This document shows positions 55,357 to 64,000 of a stretch of DNA of 64,000 bases, in pieces. Origin of the DNA: Brachionus plicatilis. Lineage: Eukaryota > Rotifera > Eurotatoria > Ploima > Brachionidae. Position 1 is the first letter of the stretch, and every line of letters starts with the position of its first letter. The stretch covers positions 471,994 to 535,993 of the forward strand of contig QEOQ01000503.1 of the NCBI GenBank assembly GCA_010279815.1, written 5' to 3'. The position numbers and the translations under genes are program-made. Under the pieces are notes generated by a model that was given only the letters and a program-made list of their open reading frames with translations, did not search any database and was not told the origin of the DNA.

Positions 55357-56198
55357 CAGTGAATTCTCGATTATCGAGACTCGAGACTTTATATATAAAT
55401 TTTTGTTTCCCGAATTTTTTAAATCCTTTTACACGTAAAAAAAAATTGATTATCGATAATAAAAATTGATTATCGATAATAAATCGAGACTCGAGTCTCG
55501 ATAATTTTTTTATTATCGAGACTATATTTTATAATAAAACTGAGACTTTTAATGTAAAGTTTGCTTAATTTTCGAGACCTAAATTATGTCTTATTGAATA
55601 TTTTTTCAAATGTCAATTTTCTATGTTATATATAACATATGTTATATAGAAAAATTGATAATTAAAAGCACCATTTTTATTTCTTTTATTCTTTGGTATT
55701 AAATTGCTCTTTTAGTAGACAATGCTGGTGGTCACAATCTTTCTGCTGAATTTGTAAAAAAGCTAACACATATAAAAGTTTTTTATTTAGCCCCAAATTG
55801 TACATCTGTAATTCAACCATGTGATGCAGGCATTATAAAAGAATTTAAATCTAAGTATCGCAATAAACTAATTAACTAATTAACCCATTCTTCAGATTCT
55901 GAAAGCTATGAAAGTGATTTAGATCACCTTGCTGCGATAAAAATCAGATTGGATAGCTTGAAAGAAACAAACAAATCTCAAAAATTGATAACTTCATTTT
56001 TTGATTTTGAATCTAAATTATATTAATTTGTATAATATACTTTAAATTTTTTATTTTTTTTAAATAATGTTTTTATATAAAAATTTTCGAGACTTTTATT
56101 TAAAATTATAAAAGTCTCGAATATCGAATAAAGAGACAAAATTATCGAGACTAATATTTTTGTTTCCCAAACGAGTCTCGATAATCGAGAATTCACTG
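55357..56198 (+). mobile_element. second pogo/Tigger-like transposon, 842 bp
   Basis: CAGTGAATTCTCGATTATCG at the left and its exact complement CGATAATCGAGAATTCACTG at the right, both flanked by TA. Subterminal GAGACTCGAGTCTCG palindromes repeat inside (55470-55530). Perfect 20-base termini suggest a young non-autonomous copy. It carries a transposase remnant. Confidence 0.85.
55700..56026 (+). pseudogene. Tigger-type transposase remnant
   Basis: Reads ALLVDNAGGHN, KVFYLAPNCTSVIQPCDAGI, IKEFKSKYRNKL, then an in-frame TAA (about 55878) and continues to a stop at 56024-56026. The DNA-GGH and P-N-TS-IQP-D-G-I--FK--YR motifs are the second half of the Tigger/jerky DDE domain. The C terminus contains QKLITSFF, a match to the PIP-box consensus. 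The N-terminal half is deleted. Confidence 0.75.
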
Positions 56199-56443
56199 TA
56201 TACAATTTTATTTTTTTTTAATTAAAAAAAAAAATTTATCAAATTTAATTTTAAGTTGTTTTTCAAGTTTAATTGACATTTTACTATTTTGATTAAACGA
56301 ATTTATTTTGTTATTTTGATTAATTTTTACTCATTTTGTCGTTTACAGATAATGTCATTTTAATCAATTTATTTATCCATTTTGATTTTATTTTTACCGG
56401 CTTAATTTTTAAGAAAAAATATTTTTTTTGAAAAATGATGTCT
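56199..56443. other. spacer between pogo element and GUF1 3' end
   Basis: AT-rich, no feature seen. Confidence 0.4.
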
Positions 56444-56449
56444 TTTATT
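56444..56449 (-). terminator. GUF1 polyadenylation signal
   Basis: TTTATT on the + strand, i.e. AATAAA on the minus strand, about 20 bases after the GUF1 stop. Confidence 0.4.
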
Positions 56450-56467
56450 TTTTCATTGATAAAAAGA

Positions 56468-59400
56468 TTATTTTCTTAAAATATTTATTAGGACATTTTT
56501 GCTGATTTCAATTTTGGCCGTTTCTCTTATTCGCCTTTTGCCCTCAGCCTGTTGTTTCAAAAGCTTTAGCTTTCTAGTTTGATCTCCACCATAACATTTG
56601 GCAGTGACATCTTTTCTCAGTGCTTTTATGTTCTCTCTTGCAAGTATCTTACCACCAATCTTAGCCTGAATAGCTATTTTGAATTGTTTTGGAGGTATTT
56701 CATCTTTAAGCTTTTCAACAAGCGCGCGGCCAATAGCTCCAGCTCTTTTTCGGTGCACAATCTGAGTCAGCTCTTCTATTTCCACGTCATTTAGGCAGAC
56801 AATTAACTTGACTAAATCAGACAATTCATAAAATATTTCCTCATAATCAAAGCTGGCATAACCCGAGGTCTCTTTTTTTAAACGATCAAAAAAATCCAAA
56901 ACTATTTCATTCAACGGTAGCTTGTACTTTAAAATAATCCTATTTCCACTTATTTCCTGACGTGACTCAAACATACCTCTTCGGCTTAAGCATAACTGAT
57001 TAACTTGTTTAAAACTTTCATCTGGACAAACAATGGTACCAATCACGATTGGTTCATGTGCTTCGTCAAAATTGTGAACTTCTGGCCACTTAAAATAAAA
57101 TTGTCTCTTAAACTAAATATAAAATCAAAAGCACTAAGCTATAATTATTCATGCATTGATCTCTTAAAATCAAAAAAAATAAAATTAAACTTTTTTTTGA
57201 TATTTTACAGGAACTATTGCCTATTTATATCATGCTTTATCTATGAAAAAATATACAGCATATTTAGTAATTTACAAATATTGTCTTATTAAAGTGTTTG
57301 TCTTTTACTACATTTTTTTACAGTGCTGATTTCTACCTTAAATTTTACGTAATTTAACGTAAATTAAAAAATTTTAAAAATAACAAAAAATTGGACTTGA
57401 TTTTCGCATTTTTTAAAAAAATTAGATTTTAATTATTTTAAGAAAAACTGTTAAAAAAACTTTATAAAAAATAAATAACAAAATTTTTAGCTCTTAGCTT
57501 TTATTTACAGTGGTGATTTGATAACAGTATTTTACGAAAATTTACGTAAAATACCGTAAATTAACCAAATTTTACCACATTTTACGTAAATTAACGTAAA
57601 ATCCGAAAATTGAAAAAGAAATATTTTACGTAAAATTACGTAAATTTTCAGGATTTTGAGATAATTTTGGTAAAATATGGTAAAATTAAAAACGGCCAAT
57701 TCAAAATTCAAATTTTTTTGAAAAAATGTCTTTTTTTTCCAAAAATCGAAAATTTAAGAAAGCATTTTTATAACAATTTAAAAGTAACTATTTTTTTGAC
57801 CAATTTATGAAAAAAAAACTGTCTTAAATTTTCGATTTTTGGAAAAAAAAGACATTTTTTCAAAAAATTTTGAATTTTGAATTGGCCGTTTTTAATTTTT
57901 CGCAAGGAATCACAATTTTTTGTTTTATTAAGTGTTGTGAAGTTTATTTCAAAATTTAATAATAAAAATCAATATTAATTTTTTATATTTAACCTTTCTT
58001 GACTGACATCAAAAAAAATTTCTTTAAATTGAATTCTCTAAAAGCTTACCAGAGTTGGATTAACAATTGTTATTTCGGTAGTACCATGAAATTTAATCAA
58101 TTTTTGATTGCTAAATTTTATTTTGTAAGGCACATTTGGAGACGTAATTATGACTGACTGACTGAACTCTTTTTCTAGACGCTCTTTGAAAACCTCCATG
58201 TGCAGGAGACCCAAAAAGCCTAATCGGTAGCCCTGACCTAGTGCCGGCGAGCTATCTTCGGCAATAGAAACACTTGAGTCATTGATGCACAATTTTTCGA
58301 TTGATCTGCGCAAAAGAGAAAAATTCTCCGAATCCTCGGGAAAAAAACCTGAAAAAACCTAATTTAATTAGAAATTTGATTTTTTACAAGATGAATAGGT
58401 GAATTTTTTACCATTGGTTTTGGCGATTTAAAGCCTGGAAAAGGTTCAACTTTAGCCTTATCTAAATAAAAAGTGTCGCCTACAAGAGCTTCTTTTATGC
58501 TTCGGATATTACATACCATGTATCCAACTTGGCCAGCGTAAAGCTTGTTTGTAATCATAAAATCAGGTCTAGCTATTCCAACTTCTTGCACTTCATATGT
58601 CTTATTGTTAAAGTAAGACCTGACTTTGTCTCCTCGCTTTATTTCGCCATCCTTACAGGCTACATAGATAATAGCGCCCCTTCTCAAATCGTAGAAAGAA
58701 TCAAAAACCAATGCTTTAAAGGGCTTATCTTTATTTATAGAAGGACTAGAAGTAAATAATTAAACAATATTTAAAAAATAAAAATAAAAAATTTTACGGC
58801 GGTATCTGTTTTAAAATAGCATCTAAAATATTTTCACAATTAAGACCTGTTTTGGCACTTATAAAAATAATGTCTTGTCTATTGAACTCAAGAGTTTGGT
58901 TCATTTGTTCAACTGTTGACTCAATGTTGGCTGTTTTAAGATCTATTTTGTTAATAACTGGAATGATTTTGATTCCAGCTTCGAATGCAAGAAAAAAATT
59001 GGCGATGGTTTGAGCTTGTACACCTTGAGTGGCGTCTACAACTAAGATGCAGCCTTGGCATGCTCTTAAAGAGCGCGAAACCTCATATGTAAAGTCTATA
59101 TGTCCTGGAGTATCAATTAAATTTAGTAGGTATTTGTTCTTGTAAAACATCGATGCTGTTTGAGCTTTAACAGTGATTCCTCTTTTGCGTTCTACCTCTA
59201 GTCTATCAAGCACTTGCTTATTATTAGTTTTATCATTTTTTTCAATTGTTCCTTTAGAATTTAAAAAATTTTTTGTATTGATATTTAATTGGATTGCTGG
59301 AAAAATTTATTAAAATTTTTTTGCTTAAATAAATAAATACATGCAGAAAATTCTAATTTTGTCACAGTTTCTGAAAAAAAGAGTTGAAAATGAATAAAAT

Positions 59401-60569
59401 AAATTACCAGCTAAAATTTCTCAGAAAAAATATACACTTTAAGCAGAGACTTCATGAATTGAAGTTAAAAATTAAAAGTAAACATGATTTATCAATTAGT
59501 AAATAAACTAATTCTTAAAAAATTAATAAAATTGTATAAAATTAAAAAAAATTTTTTCAATATAGGTTATTTTTAAAGGAAAAATATTTAATGAGAAAAA
59601 TTTAAAATTTGATATTTGATTAGATTTAATTTATAAAAAACATTTTTTAGAACAAATTTTAAATTGATTTGTGAGTATTATTTTAATTTGTTCATCTGTA
59701 TAAAGCTAAAGTCTATTCTGATGATTTCTGAAAAAATCTAATACCGTAAACTTGTGTTCAAGACTCTAAGAGTAAAGCCCAGATCCAACCTTTTTTCTTG
59801 TAGAGTTGATTACACCGTTTCTATGTTATAACAATTAAAATTTAATTTGCTAGAAAATACCCTGAATATGGGATATTTTCTAAAAATAAAGCCCAAATTT
59901 AACTTTTACTCTAACAAAAAAATTGTCTTTGCTCTCATAAAAAAAAATAAAAATTAAAAAAATTGTAGAGTTAATTAAAAAATAGAAAAAAAGTCAAATA
60001 CTTAACTCTAATAGCATTTTCAATATTTTTAACCATAAAATTTTTCCATTATACCTTTCATAATTTGAAATTTGAAATTAATATTTGATACTTTTATCAC
60101 AAAAATCATTTTAAGTGATTATGAAGATGCTAGGGAGCCTAACAACTTTTCTGTCACAGCAAAATTTAGAGATTCAAGAAAAAAGAAAAAGACAAGTTAA
60201 GCACTATATGTCCATAACATTTTTAAATTACTTTTTTTATTCGTTTAATTATTTGTTAATTTAAAAATTTAAATATAAAATAATTACTGAAAATATATAA
60301 TAGTATTTAATATTTTCATAAAAAAGTTAATAGTGATCCATTCAAAAATTCTATTTGAAATTTCTTTTTTCAAAAGAAGCATTTTTTTTTAATTTACCTG
60401 TAATTTCAAGTAAACGGTCAGCTAGAGTCGACTTTCCATGGTCCACATGAGCAATAATACTAAAATTTCTGATTTTATCATAAGAAAAATGGCTCAAATC
60501 AAACACTTTATCACTCAAATTTCGACTAAATACTTTTAAGTAATCACTGTGTATTCTAAGCAAACGCAT
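56468..60569 (-). CDS. GUF1: GUF1, mitochondrial translation factor GTPase (LepA/EF4 family), 5 exons, about 629 aa
   Basis: LepA/EF4 proteins are ribosome-dependent GTPases; GUF1 acts in mitochondria and promotes fidelity of protein synthesis, probably by reversing faulty translocation. Exons on the minus strand: 60569-60398, 59251-58798, 58745-58412, 58358-58050, 57088-56468, all in phase. G motifs: AHVDHGKST (40-48), RGIT (81-84), DTPGH (104-108), NKID (158-161), SAK (189-191). Then the EF-Tu-like domain 2, EF-G-like domains ([19 protein letters not shown]) and the LepA-specific C-terminal domain with [14 protein letters not shown]...EGKRR. The N terminus ([18 protein letters not shown]) is Arg-rich and fits a mitochondrial presequence. 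Length is close to the usual 620-670. Exon 4's acceptor is the distal AG at 58359-58360; a nearer CAG would break the frame. Confidence 0.93.
57089..58049 (-). other. GUF1 intron 4 with repeats
   Basis: About 960 bases. 57300-57660 has at least eight TTTACGTAAA-type words and two TTACAGTG-[CG]-TGATTT starts (57318, 57508), probably a degenerate transposon. A foldback follows (separate entry). Confidence 0.5.
57689..57895. repeat. foldback with about 75-bp arms
   Basis: AAACGGCCAATTCAAAATTC at the left faces GAATTTTGAATTGGCCGTTT at the right; arms continue through CCAAAAATCGAAAATTTAAG and its complement. Loop about 55 bp. Lies inside GUF1 intron 4. Confidence 0.75.
59252..60397 (-). other. 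GUF1 intron 1
   Basis: About 1.15 kb separating the P-loop exon from the rest of the GTPase domain. AT-rich, with no exon, RNA or element recognised. Confidence 0.5.
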
Positions 60570-60679
60570 CTTTCAAAAATTGTAAAAAATAATTATGAAC
60601 CTTATTTTTTTTTAAATTATATTTCACCTAACCAAAGGTGAGAGATTAATTCAGTAATTTTAAACTCTATACCAAACTA

Positions 60680-60685
60680 TTTATT
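60680..60685 (-). terminator. CYFIP polyadenylation signal
   Basis: AATAAA on the minus strand about 46 bases after the CYFIP stop codon and about 111 bases before the GUF1 start. Confidence 0.45.
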
Positions 60686-60730
60686 AGAAAAATTCATCTA
60701 AAAAAATTTAAAAATAAGCTTTGTAAAAAA

Positions 60731-61495
60731 TCAATTTATAATATTATTATCAAAAGGTGGCTGAAAACATTTAATCTGTTGAATGTTGGTCATTTGGGCC
60801 GAATCCACTGGTTCGTTCAAATTTTGTTGACCCATGGTCGATGATTTTATGTATTTGTTCAGAATAGCGAATATTTCTTGGTTGAGCACCTGATGTTTAC
60901 GAATTCGGTTCATGAAATTTGGTAAAGGTATCTGATTGACTTTTTCTGATTGTCCGTCAACTTGATTAACTTTAAACAAATGGTAACAATGATCAAATGC
61001 CTCGAAGCGCTGCTGTTGTCCGAGTAGACTTATAATTGAGCATCCGGCCCAGATTAGTCCATCACCGAATAATTCTTCGACCAGATTGGAATTAGCCTGA
61101 CGCGGTAAACAATACACAAACTGCATAGCGCTCCATAGTCGATGAAACTCGACATTTTCGTCTACATTCATAACACCGTTTGAAGGTGGTTGCTGGTTGA
61201 AATCGAACCAAATAGAGTCTTGTAACAAAAATGACTTGATCTTGGTCAAAACGAATTCGAATATGCTTAGACCGCAGCACAATCTCTCTCTGGTAAGAAG
61301 CTCACTTTCATGCACCAAATTAACCTGCTGCTCTGATCCAAGTTTTTCTATTATCTTTACAATTTGTAAAGAAGCAAACTTCTGCTCCAATTTCTTTATC
61401 TTCATTTCAATGTTTTCGTTTTCTTTGCAGAATGGCTTAGGCAGCCAATTTAAATATATTGATGCATGTACCAAATCGATTACTTCATCCCCGGT
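60731..61495 (-). CDS. CYFIP: CYFIP (Sra-1/PIR121) C-terminal exon, partial gene
   Basis: CYFIP is a scaffold subunit of the WAVE regulatory complex that binds Rac1 and controls Arp2/3-driven actin assembly; it also links to FMRP/eIF4E. This exon encodes the last 254 residues after a TTTAG acceptor. I see FHRLWSAMQFVYCLP, FGDGLIWAGCSIISLLGQQQ, RFEAFDHCYHLFKV, RIRKHQVLNQEIFAILNKY and the terminal KCFQPPFDNN, all characteristic of CYFIP C termini. The preceding exons (about 1,000 residues) must lie beyond 64000: no further CYFIP coding sequence is visible between 61496 and the window end. The minus-strand intron is therefore more than 2.5 kb and contains two transposons. GUF1 follows in the same orientation 161 bases downstream. 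Confidence 0.92.
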   Translation of the reverse strand, partial: TGDEVIDLVHASIYLNWLPKPFCKENENIEMKIKKLEQKFASLQIVKIIEKLGSEQQVNLVHESELLTRERLCCGLSIFEFVLTKIKSFLLQDSIWFDFNQQPPSNGVMNVDENVEFHRLWSAMQFVYCLPRQANSNLVEELFGDGLIWAGCSIISLLGQQQRFEAFDHCYHLFKVNQVDGQSEKVNQIPLPNFMNRIRKHQVLNQEIFAILNKYIKSSTMGQQNLNEPVDSAQMTNIQQIKCFQPPFDNNIIN

Positions 61496-61987
61496 CTAAA
61501 GATATTAAATTAAAATTAAAAAAAAATTTTGAAGCTTTTAAATTCTCAATAATTTGTGATTACATGATGTTCGGGTCAAATTAAAAGTTAAGAAGTGTAA
61601 CCCACCTGTTTTATAAACTTGAACTTTTTCTATTTCCACTTTAATTAGAAAAATTTTAGACAAATTTACAAAATTTTTTCAACAAAAAGCTCGATTTACG
61701 AGATTACAATAACCGAAAAATCTCTAAGATTTTATGATTTTCAGTAAAAATATATATTTTTTAATATTTATATTTTATAAAATATATTTTTATGAATGTG
61801 AAAATTTTGACATTTAGTTGGCATCCGGGATCACGGATTTTCATCTTCACTTTTTTAAGCCTTGAAAATTCAAATTTTTTTGAGGCACTACAATCAAGTT
61901 TTAAGGATTTTAGTTTGGCGTTAAAAAACAAATATTCATGATAGGATTTTCAGCATACAATTGATCGCATTTTTTAATTTGTATGTA
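61496..61987 (-). other. start of long CYFIP intron
   Basis: AT-rich, no exon or repeat recognised before the MITE at 61988. Confidence 0.45.
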
Positions 61988-62147
61988 CCGTATTCCCTCG
62001 TTCAATTATGCTGCACCATAAATTAAGCTACCAGCTTTAGGACCATGCACAAAAGTACATCTCATCCATGCTAAAATATTTTAAATTTGATGTTTTTATT
62101 TGCATATCTTAGCTTGTTGTGCAGCACAATCGAACGAGGGAATACGG
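61988..62147. mobile_element. TA-flanked MITE, family A copy 3 (best preserved)
   Basis: CCGTATTCCCTCGTTCAATT at the left and AATCGAACGAGGGAATACGG at the right, about 30-bp terminal repeats (extending to ATGCTGCAC / GTGCAGCAC), flanked by TA. 160 bp, no ORF. Tc1/mariner-type by target site. Lies in the presumed CYFIP intron. Confidence 0.8.
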
Positions 62148-62517
62148 TAGTATGAGACTCAATAGAAAACTCTATCTTTTTGCAGCTATTAATACTTATT
62201 CTGACAGTTTTAAGAAAATTATTGGATAGTTCGTATATTTAATTTTAATAAATTTTTTAAAAAAACTTTAATAATTTACCAAATTGCGTGCTAAAATTTT
62301 TTAATGTAAAATTACGAAAAACTACATATTCTATGTAAAATAAAAAAAAATCAGAAATCATTAAAATTTTTGCAAAAAAAAGCACATTTTGACATTTAAA
62401 ATAATTTTTTACTTAACTATTTTATCAAAATATTCTTTACTCTAGCAAAAAAAAATGTGTAAAATTTGCAAAAAACAGAAAAACTAACGCTAGAAACAGA
62501 AACTAGAAACATTTTAA
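62148..62517. other. CYFIP intron, no feature
   Basis: AT-rich sequence between two transposons; nothing recognised. Confidence 0.4.
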
Positions 62518-63118
62518 CACTAGAAGCACCAACGAGTCAAAATGATTCTTTTACGATTTTTGGCCGCTAAAATCAAAGTCAATTTTTGTTATTTGAGCAT
62601 AATATTTTTTTTTCCACATAAAAATAAGAATAACTTTCTAAATTAACTAAATTTAAATTCAAAAAAATTTGTGGTTGTGCCAAATAAAGTATATACTACT
62701 AGAAGCACCAACGAGTAAAAATGACTCTTTTTTCGGTATTTGGCAGCTAAAATCTAAGTATTTTTTTGTTATTTGCATAATATTTTTATTCAGCATTAAA
62801 AATAAGAATAACTTCCTAAATTCAAATAAAAAAAATTTGTTCAAATTCGTTTATGAGGTAATTATAAAGCGACAAATTTTTGTTCGAAATGGAAAAAAGC
62901 AGGGTTTGGATATTGTACAAAAGAAATAGAGAGTATTTGTAAGAAGTGTGATTGACCATGGATATTTTATAAGGCCTAAGAAAAGACTAAAATTTATTAA
63001 TTTACTATTTTTATTCAATTAATTTAATAATTTAAATAAATTTGAACATAAAATATATATTATTTGTTCCTTAATTTTCATAACGAGTCAAAATGACTCG
63101 TTTTGGTGCTTCAAGTGT
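62518..63118. mobile_element. piggyBac-like non-autonomous element, 601 bp
   Basis: TTAA flanks both ends (62514-62517, 63119-63122). Left terminus CACTAGAAGCACCAACGAGT; right terminus, inverted, ACACTTGAAGCACCAAAACG. TTAA target duplication is the hallmark of piggyBac. About 180 bases of the left end are repeated directly (62518-62690 and 62699-62870). A CKKC-containing stretch near 62938 might be a trace of the piggyBac Cys-rich C terminus, but this is weak. Confidence 0.7.
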
Positions 63119-63122
63119 TTAA

Positions 63123-64000
63123 TATTTGATGCGTTCCATAAATTTTGACTCAGATCCTATTTTAACATGTGCAGAATTATAAATTTAAGTATTTTAAATT
63201 TCAAAAATTGCAGAAAATTCCTCTAAATTCAAAGAAAAACTGAAAAATATTATAAAAGTTTTCTACAAAGCAGTTTAAATCATCATCCAATATAAATAAA
63301 TAAATTTTTTAAAAATTCTTCCAAAAGATGCTTCAAAATTGTTTATTAATTTAAAAATGATATGAATTTATTTGCTTTGCTTTTGAGACTAAAAAACCAA
63401 TAAAAATTTTGATCAAGTCTACTAAATTGTAGTCAAAGTTGAATTTTTTTAGATAATCTAAACCAATATCTCGGACAAAAAAACTAGTAATTATGGTCGA
63501 ATTTTTTTCCTTTAACAATAACAGAGGAAACAAATTTTATTTTCAACTGTTCAAATAAATAGATCTTTTTTAATATGTCAATCATTTTGCTTTTGTTTTT
63601 AGCCTGAGTTTATTTGTTTCTAATCCTAATCCTAAAAAAAACTCAACCATAGTCTAAATTTTTGTTTGACTTTTTTTTTTCAATAAAATATTTCATAGAC
63701 TAAATTATTTTATTTTTTGAAAGTTTAAATTGGTCTTCTATTAAAAAATATTTGTCCAAGACTTAAAAAAACGGTTCCAAAAAAAAGAGAAAAGAAAAAA
63801 GAGAATCATTTAACATCTTACTCGATCAACATTGCTAAATTAGCATTTAATCTTTAGAACGATTGAACGAGTTTAGACCAAGTCTCATTGTTTTGACAAA
63901 ACCTTGCTTAAAGTATAAACTTACGGGGGGAGAGATTTAAATAAGATAATGAAAAAATAATCTTTGCTTATCAAAATTGGCATGCACTTGATATATTTTA
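63123..64000. other. no feature recognised to window end
   Basis: AT-rich, presumably still CYFIP intron. The longest minus-strand ORF (63351-63533) shows no CYFIP similarity or splice context. Confidence 0.4.

Noticed and set aside
62669..62929. 86-codon ORF and its minus-strand partner
   Set aside because: Both lie inside the TTAA-flanked element and its tandem repeat; no transposase motif beyond a doubtful CKKC.
1..64000. tRNA, rRNA, CRISPR, bacterial operons
   Set aside because: None seen. The direct repeats are transposon arms or coding EGF repeats, and the genes have spliceosomal introns.

Overview
The window is eukaryotic and very AT-rich. Genes have GT-AG introns (many of 45-90 bases, some of 1-3 kb), AATAAA signals follow the stop codons, and the protein families (formin, CYFIP, CAP, GUF1, EGF/C-type-lectin receptor) are metazoan. 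A small invertebrate fits; a monogonont rotifer of the Brachionus type is my best guess from base composition and compactness, but nothing here proves it. The assembly has one gap (10481-10759).

Layout. 1-2470: repeats (a hAT-like end, a copy of a Mutator-like element tail, a foldback). 2833-8750 (+): an eight-exon formin, FH1-FH2 at the N terminus with a basic Ser/Thr-rich tail (FHDC1-like). 8800-16000: a transposon graveyard with a Helitron 3' end, a LINE 3' end, a multi-layer nest of DNA transposons (including a pogo/Tigger element split by a MITE with a perfect 8-bp target duplication) and a decayed Mutator-like transposase next to a Ulp1-type protease. 16550-16960: a frameshifted two-TM gene remnant (CD225/dispanin-like?). 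19015-48253 (+): one giant gene whose 17 coding exons join in phase to about 4,261 residues: signal peptide, about 64 EGF-like modules, a C-type lectin-like domain, about 1,300 residues of unrecognised modules, one TM segment and a short tail with an NPxY motif. Its long introns hold MITEs, foldbacks and LINE pieces. 50714-51505 (+): a membrane-anchored CAP-domain protein in two exons. 53840-56200: LINE debris, a 157-bp tandem duplication and a second pogo-like element. 60569-56468 (-): GUF1, the mitochondrial LepA/EF4 GTPase, five exons. 61495-60731 (-): the last exon of CYFIP (Sra-1/PIR121), the rest lying beyond the window. 61500-64000: a TA-flanked MITE and a TTAA-flanked piggyBac-like element.

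The genes do not form an obvious pathway. The formin and CYFIP both act in actin assembly, but their co-occurrence here is not evidence of linkage. CYFIP and GUF1 are tightly packed head to tail (161 bases stop to start). The most unusual items are the architecture of the giant EGF/lectin receptor, its unknown C-terminal ectodomain modules, and two unrelated-looking pogo elements that both end in a PCNA-binding-like peptide. Exon coordinates were worked out by hand from splice motifs and reading-frame continuity.
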